NCBI RefSeq assembly: GCF_044344315.1
Contig: NZ_JBIJDC010000011.1
Coordinates: 3,736-67,735, forward strand
Direction: 5' to 3'
Length of the DNA stretch: 64,000 nucleotides
Source of the DNA: Zoogloea sp044344315
GTDB taxonomy: Bacteria; Pseudomonadota; Gammaproteobacteria; Burkholderiales; Rhodocyclaceae
Position 1 is the first letter of the stretch; every line of letters begins with the position of its first letter. Positions 1 through 8,663 of this stretch are shown piece after piece. Under the pieces are notes generated by a model. That model did not search any database. It saw only the letters and a program-made list of their open reading frames with translations, and had not been told where the DNA came from. A program made the translations under genes and the position numbers.

Positions 1-1
1 C

Positions 2-208
2 GTGCCCGAACGCCACACCGGCATCCTGCGCGCCGGCATGCACAGCTTCCCCCTGCCCTTCGCCTTGCCGGAGATCACCGTCTCCCTGCTCTGGCACCCC
101 CGCCTGGACGCCGACCCCGCCCACCGCTGGCTGCGGGGCCTGCTGCGGGCGGTGTGCGGGGCGGATCGCTCGCTCACGGCGGCGCCGCCCTGGCCTCCGG
201 CGGAATGA
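2..208 (+). CDS. LysR-family regulator, C-terminal end (partial)
   Basis: Only the last 68 codons lie in the window; the reading frame is open at the left edge, so the true start is upstream. The ending LWHPRLDADPAHRWLR is typical of the end of the LysR substrate-binding domain, where a W-H-x-R stretch and a final helix close the second subdomain. The DNA-binding helix-turn-helix would lie outside the window. Its target cannot be inferred, because the gene on its right is transcribed towards it. Any other start inside the visible part would give a fragment without a complete domain. Confidence 0.7.
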   Translation: MPERHTGILRAGMHSFPLPFALPEITVSLLWHPRLDADPAHRWLRGLLRAVCGADRSLTAAPPWPPAE

Positions 209-219
209 CCCGCGGCCGC

Positions 220-1230
220 TCAGCGCAATGAGCTGCGCAGCAGCGCTGACGGGTATTCGCCAAAACGCGCCCGGAAGCGGGCGGCAAAGGCGCCCAGATT
301 GGCGTACCCCCACTGCTCGGCGATGGAGGCCACCGTCGCCCCCTCCGGTGCGGCGATCAAGGCCCGCCGGACGCCGTCGAGGCGCACTTCACGCAAGAAG
401 GCCATGGGCGTGGTGCTGCGAAAGTGACGGAAAGCCGAGGACAGGCCCCGCGCACTGACGCCCACCGCCTGGGCGACTTCGCCCACCGTCGGGGCCTGCC
501 GGGCATGCTCGCGCATATAGTGTTCGGCCTGCAGAACCTGCCGTGGCGCGGGTGTGGAAGGATGCGGCGGCACACCCGCCCGGGCACTCCACTCCATCAG
601 CATGTGCATCCCCAGCATCTCCTCGAGATGCCGCCCCAGGGGCCCTTCCGCCACCTGCCGGGGAAACTCGGCGACACAGCGGCAACAGTATTCGAGCAAC
701 GCATTCCAGGCCGAGGTACGTCCACCGATGGCCAGCTTGGTGGCCCACAAGCGCGCGTCGGCAGGGTGGCCTGCCCAGCGCAGGTAGAGCCTCTCCAGGC
801 AGTCGTGGGGAAAGGTGACATTCACCTGAAGATGATCCTCATTGAAGGACGCCTGATAGTCGGTACGGCTGGTATCCACCAGAAAACTCTCACCCACGCC
901 GGTCTCCACCGCCGTCCGCGCCGAACTCCAGTGCCGGGCCGCGCCCCGGATGGTGGTGAGCACCATGCCCATGCCCGCCTGCTGAAAGAAGTCGGACAGA
1001 TGCACCGGTATCCCGTAGGAGAACCGGCTCAGGGTCATCTGGCCGATGGACACCGCATGCAGATCGGCATCGGGCGCCAGGCAGCGGGCCCCGGGGTGAA
1101 CGCGATAGGGCATGTACACCCGCCGGGTAAAGACCTCCAGCTCGTCAAAATCGTGGGTAACAATCAACCGATGCCTGTCCGTCATGGCACCGCCCGCATC
1201 CATGACCAACGCGCCGCTCAAGCTCTCCAT
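220..1230 (-). CDS. AraC-family transcriptional regulator
   Basis: A 336-residue regulator with the usual AraC layout. An N-terminal sensing region of roughly 220 residues resembles the AraC-binding-like domain of catabolic regulators. A C-terminal double helix-turn-helix follows at about residues 237-333, containing APTVGEVAQAVGVSARGLS and a second helix pair ending in FGEYPSALL. The start is supported by an AGGAGAG ribosome site just upstream of the ATG; a later ATG (MTDRHRL) is possible. It lies downstream of the outer-membrane protein gene on the same strand, separated by about 60 bp, and may be cotranscribed with it. It probably controls the nearby monooxygenase cassette, which is inference from position. 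The effector is unknown. Confidence 0.85.
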   Translation of the reverse strand: MESLSGALVMDAGGAMTDRHRLIVTHDFDELEVFTRRVYMPYRVHPGARCLAPDADLHAVSIGQMTLSRFSYGIPVHLSDFFQQAGMGMVLTTIRGAARHWSSARTAVETGVGESFLVDTSRTDYQASFNEDHLQVNVTFPHDCLERLYLRWAGHPADARLWATKLAIGGRTSAWNALLEYCCRCVAEFPRQVAEGPLGRHLEEMLGMHMLMEWSARAGVPPHPSTPAPRQVLQAEHYMREHARQAPTVGEVAQAVGVSARGLSSAFRHFRSTTPMAFLREVRLDGVRRALIAAPEGATVASIAEQWGYANLGAFAARFRARFGEYPSALLRSSLR

Positions 1231-1291
1231 GGCTCTCTCCTCACTCTGGGCGGCCGGCCCCGACCGCAGGGCCGTACCGGCCGGAACCGCG

Positions 1292-2236
1292 TCAGAAGAC
1301 GTTCAGCAGACGCAGATTGACGCGCACATCTTCGCGCACGCCGTTATCCACCGTGAGGTCCTTGCCCAGGGTGCCCAGCACCTGCCAGCCCGGTACAAGG
1401 AAGTGCGACGCGCCGATCGATGCGCGGCTGCGGCGTTGCCTGTCGTTCTGACCCACTCCGTCGACTTCGGTCTCGCCCCCGCTCAGCTGGGACAGGCTGA
1501 GGCTGAACGCGGTGGCCGGAGAAAGGTGATAGCGCAGGTGTGACTGAAGATCCCAACTGCGCCGCTGGCTCAAGGTCTGGCTGCCAGGGCCAAAATCGCG
1601 GTTGTCCCCATAAAACTGCACATCACCCACCAGATCGAGGGAGAACGACGCCCCCAGGGGCATCACGCCTGCGGCCTGGAGAGCAAACTTCCAGCGATTC
1701 TCCCCAAAGGGATTGAGCGTGCGATGGCGGTCGTACTGCCCGGTGGGCAGCCACAGCCAGGGTGTCACCCCCAGCACGCGCCGACGCTCGTCCTTGTAGA
1801 GAAACACGGTACTCGCCAGGATCAGGTCGCCCACCCCATTGCGCACGCTGGCGCCCCCGAGATCGCCGGCCGTCTGGATCGATCCGAAGGGCAGCAGGAA
1901 CTGGGGCGCGACGGTGATCCCGCCGATGTCCACATACTTGACCGCCCTCAGAACCCCCACCTGGGCGCGCACGCCCGCATCGTCGGAAACCCGGCGCCCC
2001 CCCGCGTAAAGGGTGTCACCGCTCGAATACTGGTAGTAGAGCAGCCCGAGCCGGGTGCCTGCCGGCACGTAATCGTAGTCTCCGGCATCCACGCTCACCG
2101 CACACACCTGTTGCGACACCAACGCGATGGCGGCAGCGACCATCGTGACCGCAATCCGCTTATGTCCAGCGTGGCGGATTCGGGTGCCTGTATCCGGGCA
2201 ATTGCAGACGAGGTCCGGCGCATTCTTTTTAATCAT
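1292..2236 (-). CDS. SphA/phenol-meta-pathway type outer-membrane protein
   Basis: A 314-residue protein resembling the outer-membrane channel family found in aromatic and hydrocarbon catabolic clusters (MetA-pathway/SphA type). The start at 2236 is chosen because an AAGGAGA site lies seven bases upstream; longer in-frame starts lack one. After a basic N-terminal stretch there is a hydrophobic segment (VTMVAAAIALV) and a signal-peptidase-like site after VCA. The mature part shows alternating beta-strand patterns, a YDYVPAGTRLGLLYY opening and a short hydrophobic end at LLNVF. A role in uptake of the cassette's substrate is inferred from family and location. It is divergent from the monooxygenase gene across a 385-bp gap. 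Confidence 0.75.
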   Translation of the reverse strand: MIKKNAPDLVCNCPDTGTRIRHAGHKRIAVTMVAAAIALVSQQVCAVSVDAGDYDYVPAGTRLGLLYYQYSSGDTLYAGGRRVSDDAGVRAQVGVLRAVKYVDIGGITVAPQFLLPFGSIQTAGDLGGASVRNGVGDLILASTVFLYKDERRRVLGVTPWLWLPTGQYDRHRTLNPFGENRWKFALQAAGVMPLGASFSLDLVGDVQFYGDNRDFGPGSQTLSQRRSWDLQSHLRYHLSPATAFSLSLSQLSGGETEVDGVGQNDRQRRSRASIGASHFLVPGWQVLGTLGKDLTVDNGVREDVRVNLRLLNVF

Positions 2237-2621
2237 GAAAATGTCTCCTTTGGGTGGGGTCGCGCATTCGGTCTGATGCGCTCGAAAACCCCGCGGCAAA
2301 TCTGCCGTGAATGGCACGGACTGCCCGTTCCAATTCGGCAACGACCTGTCCCGGAACGGCATTTATTTATTTCCTCTATCCGGCCCGGATCTTGACCGAA
2401 TGGAAATCTAGTTGATTGCCGAATAGCCCCCCAGAAAAGGGATGGCACTTTCACGCTTCGTTCAAAAGAACGCCAAGGATCGACAAGATGTGCCGTCGTC
2501 TCTCCTCCTAAAGTCCTTCTCAACACGGGGCCCGGTGCCTCGAACAAGGTGCCGACCCGTGCCACTGCAGAAGCCCCCGCCAGGGGGCAACCCCACAGCA
2601 TAAGAATGTGAAGGAGACGAT
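2237..2621. other. Intergenic region between divergent outer-membrane protein and monooxygenase genes
   Basis: This 385-bp gap must hold the promoters of both divergent transcripts. I see ribosome sites at both edges (AAGGAGA leftwards, AAGGAGACGAT rightwards) but no convincing pair of promoter boxes. TGGCACG at 2312-2318 recalls a sigma-54 -24 element but has no correctly spaced -12 element. Binding sites for the flanking AraC regulators are expected here but cannot be assigned by eye. Confidence 0.4.
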
Positions 2622-4271
2622 ATGAACACCACACAAGCCCAAGGGGCAGCCGCATCGAACCAGAGCGCTGCGCCGCATTTCGATGCCATCGTGATCGGAG
2701 CGGGCGTCGCCGGCCTCTACCAGTTGCACCGCCTGCGGGAGCTCGGGATGAAGGTGCGCGCCTTCGAGACCGGCACCGGCGTGGGCGGCACCTGGTACTG
2801 GAACCGCTATCCCGGCGCACGTTTCGACTCCCAGGCAGAGATCTACCAGTATTGGTTCTCCGAGGAACTGTACAAATCCTGGCAGCCGTCCGAACGCTTT
2901 CCCGCCCAGCCCGAAACTGAGCGCTGGCTCAATCACGTGGCCGACAAGCTCGATCTGAAAAAGGACATCCAGTTCAATACCCGGATCACCTCGGCCCACT
3001 ATGACGAACAGGAAGATCTGTGGCGTATCACCACCGCTGACGGTGTCGAGATGACAGCCCAGTTCCTCATTGCCTGCTGCGGCATGCTGTCCGCCCCCAT
3101 CGTCGAACGTTTCCCCGGCCAGGCGTCTTTCAAGGGCGAGCTTTACATCACCGGCCTGTGGCCCAAGGAGCCGGTGGACCTGAAGGGTAAGCGGGTGGCC
3201 GTTGTGGGCACCGGCGCCACCGGCATCCAGGTGATCCAGAGCATCGCCCCGGAGGTCGGCTCCATGAAGGTGTTTGTGCGCACGCCCCAGTACGTCATCC
3301 CCATGCACAACCCCAAGTACTCGCGGGAGGACTGGGAGAAGTGGGGCTCGCGCTTCCACGAGCTGAAGAAGCGGGTCCGCTCCACCTTTGCCGGCTTCGA
3401 CTACGATTTCGACGCCGGCCCCTGGGCCGAGAAGACGCCGGAAGAGCGCACCGAAGTACTGGAGCGTCTGTGGAACGACGGCTCACTGGCCCTGTGGCTC
3501 GCGTCCTTCCCCGAGATGTTCGTGGATGAGGAGGTCAGCGAGGAGGTATCGAAGTTCGTCCGCGCCAAGATGCGCACGCGCCTGCAGAACCGGGAAGATC
3601 TCTGTGATCTGCTGATCCCGAAGGATTACGGCTTTGGCACCCACCGCGTGCCGTTGGAGAACAAATACTTGGAGGTGTACCTGCAACCCAACGTGGAAGC
3701 CGTGGATTGCAGCACCGTGCCCATCGAACGGGTCGTGCCCGAAGGCCTCCAGACCGCCGACGGGAAGGTACATGAAGTGGATGTGATCATCCTTGCCCTG
3801 GGCTTTGATGCCGGCTCCGGCGCCCTCACCCGCATCGACTTCCGCGGACGCGACGGCCGCTCCCTCAAGGAGCAATGGAGCCAGGAGATCCGCACCGCCA
3901 TGGGCCTGCAGGTGCACGGTTATCCCAACCTGTTCACCACCGGCGCGCCCCTGGCCCCGTCGGCAGCCCTGTGCAACATGACCACCTGCCTGCAACAACA
4001 GGTGGACTGGATCACCGACTGCATCATCTACGCCCGCAAACACGGCAAGAAGGTGGTGGAAGCCACCAAGGAGTTTGAAGACAACTGGGTGCAGCACCAC
4101 GACGAGACCGCCGCCAAGACCCTCGTGGTCAAGACCGACTCCTGGTACATGGGCTCCAACGTGGACGGCAAACCCCGTCGCCTGATCTCCTACATCGGCG
4201 GAGTGGGCAACTACAACAGCCAATGCGACGACCTGGCCAGCAAGGGCTACCCCGGCTTCGCCATGCGCTGA
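2622..4271 (+). CDS. Baeyer-Villiger-type flavin monooxygenase with altered fingerprint
   Basis: A 549-residue flavoprotein of the cyclohexanone/phenylacetone monooxygenase family, which uses FAD and NADPH to insert oxygen next to a ketone. The first Rossmann motif is GAGVAG at residues 26-31, followed by the second family signature GVGGTWYWNRYPG at 53-65. The NADPH-binding Rossmann motif is GTGATG at 196-201. The active-site arginine is probably R342 in IPKDYGFGTHR. The usual fingerprint F-x-G-x3-H-x3-W-P reads FKGELYITGLWP (170-181), so the conserved histidine is isoleucine 176. A good ribosome site, AAGGAG, precedes the ATG. It is first in a tight operon with the dehydrogenase (17-bp gap). 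Substrate is unknown; the assignment to the family is firm, the catalytic competence is not. Confidence 0.88.
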   Translation: MNTTQAQGAAASNQSAAPHFDAIVIGAGVAGLYQLHRLRELGMKVRAFETGTGVGGTWYWNRYPGARFDSQAEIYQYWFSEELYKSWQPSERFPAQPETERWLNHVADKLDLKKDIQFNTRITSAHYDEQEDLWRITTADGVEMTAQFLIACCGMLSAPIVERFPGQASFKGELYITGLWPKEPVDLKGKRVAVVGTGATGIQVIQSIAPEVGSMKVFVRTPQYVIPMHNPKYSREDWEKWGSRFHELKKRVRSTFAGFDYDFDAGPWAEKTPEERTEVLERLWNDGSLALWLASFPEMFVDEEVSEEVSKFVRAKMRTRLQNREDLCDLLIPKDYGFGTHRVPLENKYLEVYLQPNVEAVDCSTVPIERVVPEGLQTADGKVHEVDVIILALGFDAGSGALTRIDFRGRDGRSLKEQWSQEIRTAMGLQVHGYPNLFTTGAPLAPSAALCNMTTCLQQQVDWITDCIIYARKHGKKVVEATKEFEDNWVQHHDETAAKTLVVKTDSWYMGSNVDGKPRRLISYIGGVGNYNSQCDDLASKGYPGFAMR

Positions 4272-4288
4272 ACAGAAAGGAGAGCACC

Positions 4289-5056
4289 ATGAATCGACTT
4301 TCCGGAAAGACCGCCGTCATCACCGGCGGCAGCAGCGGCCTCGGGCTGGCCATCACCCGGCGCATGGCCGAAGAAGGCGCCGCAGTGGTCATCCTCGACC
4401 GCGACACCCAGGGTCAGGCCGTGGCAGACGCCATCTGCACCGCCGGGGGCAAAGCCCTTTTCGTGCAGGGCGACGTGACCGACGAGGACCGGGTCTGCGA
4501 AGCAATGCGGCTGACGGCCACGCATTTCGGGCGTATCGACGTACTGGTCAATAACGCGGGCATCGAAGGTCAGAACATCCCCACCGACCAGTTGCCCCTG
4601 GCCGAATGGAACCGGGTCATGGCCGTGGATGCGACCTCGGTCTTCTTGTGCACCAAACACGTCATCCCCCACCTGCGCCAGGCCGGCAGCGGCTCGATCA
4701 TCAACATCTCGTCCATCTACGGGATCGTCGGGGGCGGTGACATTCCGCCCTACCACGCCGCCAAGGGCGCCGTGCGGACCATGACCAAGAACGACGCCCT
4801 GCTCTATGCCAGGGAGCGCATCCGCGTGAACTCCATCCACCCCGGCTTCGTGTTCACCCCGCTCGTGGACCGCTACGTCCACGACAACGGGCTGGCACAC
4901 GACGCGGCCAAGGCTCATCTGGATGCCCTCCACCCCCTGGGCGGCACCGGCACCCCCGACGACATCGCCTGGGGCGCCGTATATCTGGCATCGGACGAAG
5001 CCCGTTGGGTGACCGGCGCCGAGCTGGTCATTGACGGCGGTTACACCGCCCGCTGA
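4289..5056 (+). CDS. Short-chain dehydrogenase/reductase
   Basis: A 255-residue classical SDR. The nucleotide-binding motif is T12-G-G-S-S-G-L-G19, the structural NNAG motif is at 88-91, and the catalytic residues are S142, Y155 and K159 (YHAAK). The C-terminal INGGY-type end is present as VIDGGYTAR. The start at 4289 has an AAAGGAGAG site; longer in-frame starts would overlap the monooxygenase gene. An aspartate at the end of the second beta strand (VILDRD) suggests NAD preference. In this operon it most simply oxidises a secondary alcohol to the ketone used by the monooxygenase, although reduction is equally possible. Confidence 0.9.
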   Translation: MNRLSGKTAVITGGSSGLGLAITRRMAEEGAAVVILDRDTQGQAVADAICTAGGKALFVQGDVTDEDRVCEAMRLTATHFGRIDVLVNNAGIEGQNIPTDQLPLAEWNRVMAVDATSVFLCTKHVIPHLRQAGSGSIINISSIYGIVGGGDIPPYHAAKGAVRTMTKNDALLYARERIRVNSIHPGFVFTPLVDRYVHDNGLAHDAAKAHLDALHPLGGTGTPDDIAWGAVYLASDEARWVTGAELVIDGGYTAR

Positions 5057-5070
5057 GCGCCCTCACCTCA

Positions 5071-5098
5071 GGGCTGGCCTGCACTGGCGTGCCAGCCC
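5071..5098 (+). other. Intra-operon hairpin
   Basis: GGGCTGGC (5071-5078) and GCCAGCCC (5091-5098) form a perfect 8-bp stem with a 12-nt loop, between the dehydrogenase and hydrolase genes. No run of T follows, so it is more likely an mRNA-stability or partial-attenuation element than a full terminator. It lies 20 bp before the start codon of the next gene. Confidence 0.5.
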
Positions 5099-5118
5099 AC
5101 CTTCCGGAGGAAACACAC

Positions 5119-6159
5119 ATGAACACCTATTACACCCAGGACATCCACGGCCCCTTCAAGACCATCAGCATCGGTCGGCTTGAGCTTGAGGAAGGCGGCG
5201 TGCTGGACGACTGCACACTGGCCGTCGCCACCCATGGGCAGCTCAATGCCGCCAGGGACAATGCCATCCTCGTCCCGACCTGGTATTCGGGCACCAGCAA
5301 GATCATGGAACAGGTCTATATCGGCCCGGGCCACGCCCTGGATCCAGACCGTTACTTCATCATCGTGGTCAACCAGATCGGCAATGGGCTCTCCCTCTCT
5401 CCGAGCAATGCCCCTGCCCCGATCGCCGGCCCGAATTTTCCCCGCGTGCGTATCGGTGACGACGTCCGCGCCCAGCACCGCCTGCTCACCGAGCATTTCG
5501 GCATCGAGCGGCTGGCCCTGGTGGTGGGCGGCTCGATGGGCGCCCAACAGACCTACGAATGGGCCGTGCGCTACCCGGACATGGTCGAGCGGGCAGCCCC
5601 CATCGCCGGTACCGCGCGCAACACCGAGCACGACTTCGTCTTTGCCGACACGCTGATGGAGGCCATCACTACCGACCCGGGCTTCCGGGGGGGCAGCTAT
5701 GCCGATCCGGCCGAGGTGGCCGCCGGCCTGCGCCGTCACGCCAAGCTGTGGACAGTGATGGGCTGGAGCACCGAGTTCTTCCGCGGTGGCCGCCACCGGG
5801 TGTTGGGCTTCGAGAACATGGACGCCTTCGTCGATCAGTTCATGACCGGCTACTTCGGCCCCATGGACCCCAACAACCTGCTGTGCATGGCCTGGAAGTG
5901 GCAGCGTGGTGATGTGAGCCGGCACACCGGCGGTGATCTGGCCCAGGCCCTGGGGCGCATCAAGGCAAAGACCTTCGTGATGCCCATCAGCCACGACATG
6001 TTCTTCCCGCCCAGCGACTGCCTGGCCGAACAGCAACTCATCCCGGGCAGCGAGTTCCGCCCGATTACCAGCATGGACGGGCATCTCGCCCTGTTCGGCA
6101 CCGATGCCAACGCCGTGGCGGAACTGGACGCCAATCTGCGGGCCCTGCTCGGCGCATAG
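5119..6159 (+). CDS. MetX-like alpha/beta-hydrolase (homoserine acetyltransferase family)
   Basis: A 346-residue alpha/beta-fold protein of the homoserine O-acetyltransferase-like group. The nucleophile elbow is GGSMGAQQ with S139, the acid is probably D293 (ISHDMFFPP) and the histidine H322 (MDGHLALFG), giving a complete triad. The start at 5119 follows a CCGGAGG site; an in-frame start at 5089 would include the upstream hairpin. Many members of this family outside methionine synthesis act as hydrolases. Placed after a Baeyer-Villiger enzyme, cleavage of the resulting ester or lactone is the more likely job, but acyl transfer cannot be excluded. Confidence 0.8.
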   Translation: MNTYYTQDIHGPFKTISIGRLELEEGGVLDDCTLAVATHGQLNAARDNAILVPTWYSGTSKIMEQVYIGPGHALDPDRYFIIVVNQIGNGLSLSPSNAPAPIAGPNFPRVRIGDDVRAQHRLLTEHFGIERLALVVGGSMGAQQTYEWAVRYPDMVERAAPIAGTARNTEHDFVFADTLMEAITTDPGFRGGSYADPAEVAAGLRRHAKLWTVMGWSTEFFRGGRHRVLGFENMDAFVDQFMTGYFGPMDPNNLLCMAWKWQRGDVSRHTGGDLAQALGRIKAKTFVMPISHDMFFPPSDCLAEQQLIPGSEFRPITSMDGHLALFGTDANAVAELDANLRALLGA

Positions 6160-6281
6160 CCCCCTCCGGAAGCGGATGACTGCGCCGCCCCCGGGCGGAG
6201 CATGTCAGCCACCTTCCTTCTCGGGCGCATCAGAGCCAGCTGGTGCGCCCTCTTTTTACCTGTACCACGGGCTGCACCCGC

Positions 6282-7169
6282 TCAGGCCAGCCCTTCCTTG
6301 CGCAGACGGGCCGGCGTGGTGCCCATGCGCCCACGCATCATCCGCGTCAGGTGCGCCTGGTCGGCAAAACCGCACATGGCCGCCACTTCCTTGATGGCCT
6401 GGCCCCCCGTCGATAGCAGCCGGACCGCCCGTTCAAGTCGGCGCCGGGTGACGTAATCGTAGGGCGACACCCCCGTGGTGGCCCGGAAATGCCGCGAGAA
6501 GGTCCACACCCCCAGACCGACGATGTCCGCCATCTGCTCGATGGTGACCCCCTCATGCAGGTGCGTGTCCAGGTATTCGTCCAGACGACGCATCCGGCCC
6601 GGCGACAACGGCCCCACCGGCATGTCGTCCCGGAACTTGATCAGCGCGTACTTGCGGAAGAGATTGACGGCCAGCTGGATCGCCAGGGATTCGGCATACA
6701 GGCTGCCCCCCATTCCCCGATGTTCTGCCTCGGCAGTGATGGCATCGACGATCCCCGTCACGACAGGATCCTGGGCCTGCAGCACATCATGCAGACGCAC
6801 CTCGCAGATGGGCCGATCTGTGATGTCGGTGGCCACGCGGGCCATCAGCGCCTCGGAGAGGTAGGTGTGGGTGACGTTGATGCACTCCGTCCAGTGCCAG
6901 TGGGATTGCTCTGAACGGGTAAGGAGAGAGAAGTCCCCTGGCATGCAGCGTTTGCGCGTCCACCGCCCCTCCACCCGGCGGTCCATGGGAGTCTGGCCGC
7001 TGCGGTAACGCACCACCATGTAGTGATCCATCGGGGGGATCGGCACATCGAGCCCGGTGTAGAGATAGGCCCGGTGCCCCACATCCTTCCAGCCCAGCCC
7101 GTCGCTGGCAGAAACAATCTGCCCCGGCACCCAGGTAGGAAGATCTCGCGGTGTGATCAGCGTTGGCAT
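6282..7169 (-). CDS. AraC-family transcriptional regulator
   Basis: A 295-residue AraC-type regulator. The last 100 or so residues carry two helix-turn-helix units: one around VTIEQMADIVGLGVWTFSRH, and a second with IKEVAAMCGFADQAHLTRMM, the canonical GFxDxxHLTR-type recognition pattern. The N-terminal 180 residues are an unclassified sensing region. The gene converges on the end of the hydrolase gene, so it closes the cassette on the right and may regulate it. No strong ribosome site was seen in front of the chosen ATG, so the exact start is uncertain. The effector is unknown. Confidence 0.82.
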   Translation of the reverse strand: MPTLITPRDLPTWVPGQIVSASDGLGWKDVGHRAYLYTGLDVPIPPMDHYMVVRYRSGQTPMDRRVEGRWTRKRCMPGDFSLLTRSEQSHWHWTECINVTHTYLSEALMARVATDITDRPICEVRLHDVLQAQDPVVTGIVDAITAEAEHRGMGGSLYAESLAIQLAVNLFRKYALIKFRDDMPVGPLSPGRMRRLDEYLDTHLHEGVTIEQMADIVGLGVWTFSRHFRATTGVSPYDYVTRRRLERAVRLLSTGGQAIKEVAAMCGFADQAHLTRMMRGRMGTTPARLRKEGLA

Positions 7170-7272
7170 CGGACGACTCGTCTGGGGCAGAAGGTGCGTG
7201 GAACAGACCGTACCGAAATCGACGGATGCCTAGAATACAAGAATCCTTGAATTGATTAATAAATTTGTCTGA

Positions 7273-8109
7273 TCAATTTCCGGGATTTGCTAGGCCCGCG
7301 ACGCCGGCCCCATCCCCATGTGACGATGCCTGCCGGCCCACGTGCAGCACGTAATCCCCCAGCCATGAGGACGCGCTCGTCACGACCACCGCATCGCCCT
7401 TCTGGAGGGGATCCCACTGGGCCTCCGGCAGGCAAATGCTCCACCTGGAAAACAGGTCTTCGGTATCCAGCTCGATCCGGGTTTTGCAGGCGCCAAGGCG
7501 ATGGGAGCCGCCCTTGAAGGAAACCTGCGCCTGAAAGGTACGCACCTCTCCCAATTGATGGGCGGGCCAGGCTGGCAGCACGGCGGCAAAAGGCAGGTAG
7601 TGCAGGTAGACCAGGAGAACAAACCCAAGCAGGTAGAGATGGACGCGCTCGCCTTCGATGACGTCGGCTGACCCCACCCAGCGGGTCATTACGTATGACA
7701 GGAAAAGGGCTGCGCCCAGCGCGAACAGGGCGACTTCGGGCGCCGGGAAGAAATTCACCCTGAGTGCGAGCACACTCATGGCTGCCATCCCCAGAAGCCA
7801 GGCGGTAAGGGCAGGACGGGTCTTGGGACGGGTTGAGTCCGCGGGTGCGGCTTCCACCGGCACCTCTCGGGCAAGCAGTCCTATCGCCAGAATGAGGATG
7901 CCGGTGCAGATCAGGATGCCGGGTGCAAGACTGGCCAGCGTTCCGACACAGGCGGGCAGCAGGAGCTGCCGAAAGCCCGGCATACCCAGACGTAGGGGCG
8001 CGCCGCAGGACTGACAAGCAAAGCTGCGCCCCGGACGGATACACGCCTTTCGCCACAGGCTGATTGGCTTGCCACCACAGGCAGGGCAAGCGGGTCCGTT
8101 CAGGTTCAA
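7273..8109 (-). CDS. Membrane protein with N-terminal zinc ribbon
   Basis: A 278-residue protein of unknown function. Two CxxC pairs, CPACGG (about residue 8) and CQSCGAP (about residue 32), form a probable zinc ribbon at the N terminus. At least four hydrophobic segments follow, among them GILICTGILILAIGLL, LTAWLLGMAAMSVLAL, ALFALGAALFLSYVM and LLGFVLLVYLHYLPFA. A soluble C-terminal part of about 90 residues follows. The layout resembles the paraquat-inducible PqiA-like membrane proteins with zinc ribbons, but I do not assign it to that family. It has no obvious operon partner and the gap to its left is short. Confidence 0.6.
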   Translation of the reverse strand: MNLNGPACPACGGKPISLWRKACIRPGRSFACQSCGAPLRLGMPGFRQLLLPACVGTLASLAPGILICTGILILAIGLLAREVPVEAAPADSTRPKTRPALTAWLLGMAAMSVLALRVNFFPAPEVALFALGAALFLSYVMTRWVGSADVIEGERVHLYLLGFVLLVYLHYLPFAAVLPAWPAHQLGEVRTFQAQVSFKGGSHRLGACKTRIELDTEDLFSRWSICLPEAQWDPLQKGDAVVVTSASSWLGDYVLHVGRQASSHGDGAGVAGLANPGN

Positions 8110-8245
8110 GGGTGGCGCCTCAAGTCACGGGAGAGGCCGCATTATCCCGGGCGAGGGCGGCACGGTCCATGCCTTTTGCATCAACCGACCAACCCACAGC
8201 GAATGAGATCGCCCCCACACGGGCAGCGGCTTCACCTCCTCCCGT

Positions 8246-8336
8246 GGGGTCGAATTCATTCGACCTGAGTCCGCTGAATCATCGGCATGCCTTTCATCAG
8301 AGTCCGAGGTCGAATAAACCTGTTTTCCTCGGTTGT
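8246..8336 (+). repeat. Interspersed repeat, type B, copy 1
   Basis: Begins with the palindrome GGTCGAATTCATTCGACC (8248-8265) and ends with TCGAATAAACCTG followed by a TTTTCCTC stretch. The same opening and ending occur at 13009-13095 with a diverged middle, and the opening palindrome alone recurs at 21918-21935. No coding function is seen. Confidence 0.7.
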
Positions 8337-8452
8337 GCTCCCCGAACCAGACGCAAACCCAATGCTGACACGGGTTTTCCCTCCACTGGCCGGATCACCC
8401 GATGGGTGAAGCTGAAGGGGTTCATGGGACGCGCCAAGGGCGGCTGGAGGGA

Positions 8453-8542
8453 CTGTGGGGGCGCCTTCAGTCGCCCGCGGACGTTGATAAAGGGCATGCC
8501 TGTGATCGACGCGTGGGTGGGCGACTGAAGTCGCCCCCACAG
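8453..8542 (-). repeat. Interspersed palindromic repeat, type A, copy 1
   Basis: The 24-nt left arm (8453-8476) pairs with the right arm (8519-8542) with one mismatch; the core of the arms is GGGCGACTGAAGTCGCCC. Homology to copy 2 extends about 80 bp to the left and 40 bp to the right of the hairpin, in opposite orientation. Together with the type B copy it occupies most of the 555-bp gap between 8110 and 8663; I see no gene in that gap. Confidence 0.8.
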
Positions 8543-8663
8543 CAGAGACCGTATCGACCGTCAGACGACGCGTCAAACGGAGGAAAGCAGGATGAATTCG
8601 ACCTCACAGAAGGGCTGCCGTCCACGCTTTGTCAGAGGTAACGAGGCCTGGACTGATCCGAGC

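Noticed and set aside
2312..2325. Sigma-54 promoter-like TGGCACG upstream of the monooxygenase
   Set aside because: The GC of the -12 element is two bases too close, and no activator of the sigma-54 class is nearby.
8453..8542. Type A repeats as the start of a CRISPR array
   Set aside because: Copies are single, far apart and palindromic over about 90 bp with flanking homology; no regular spacers or cas genes exist.
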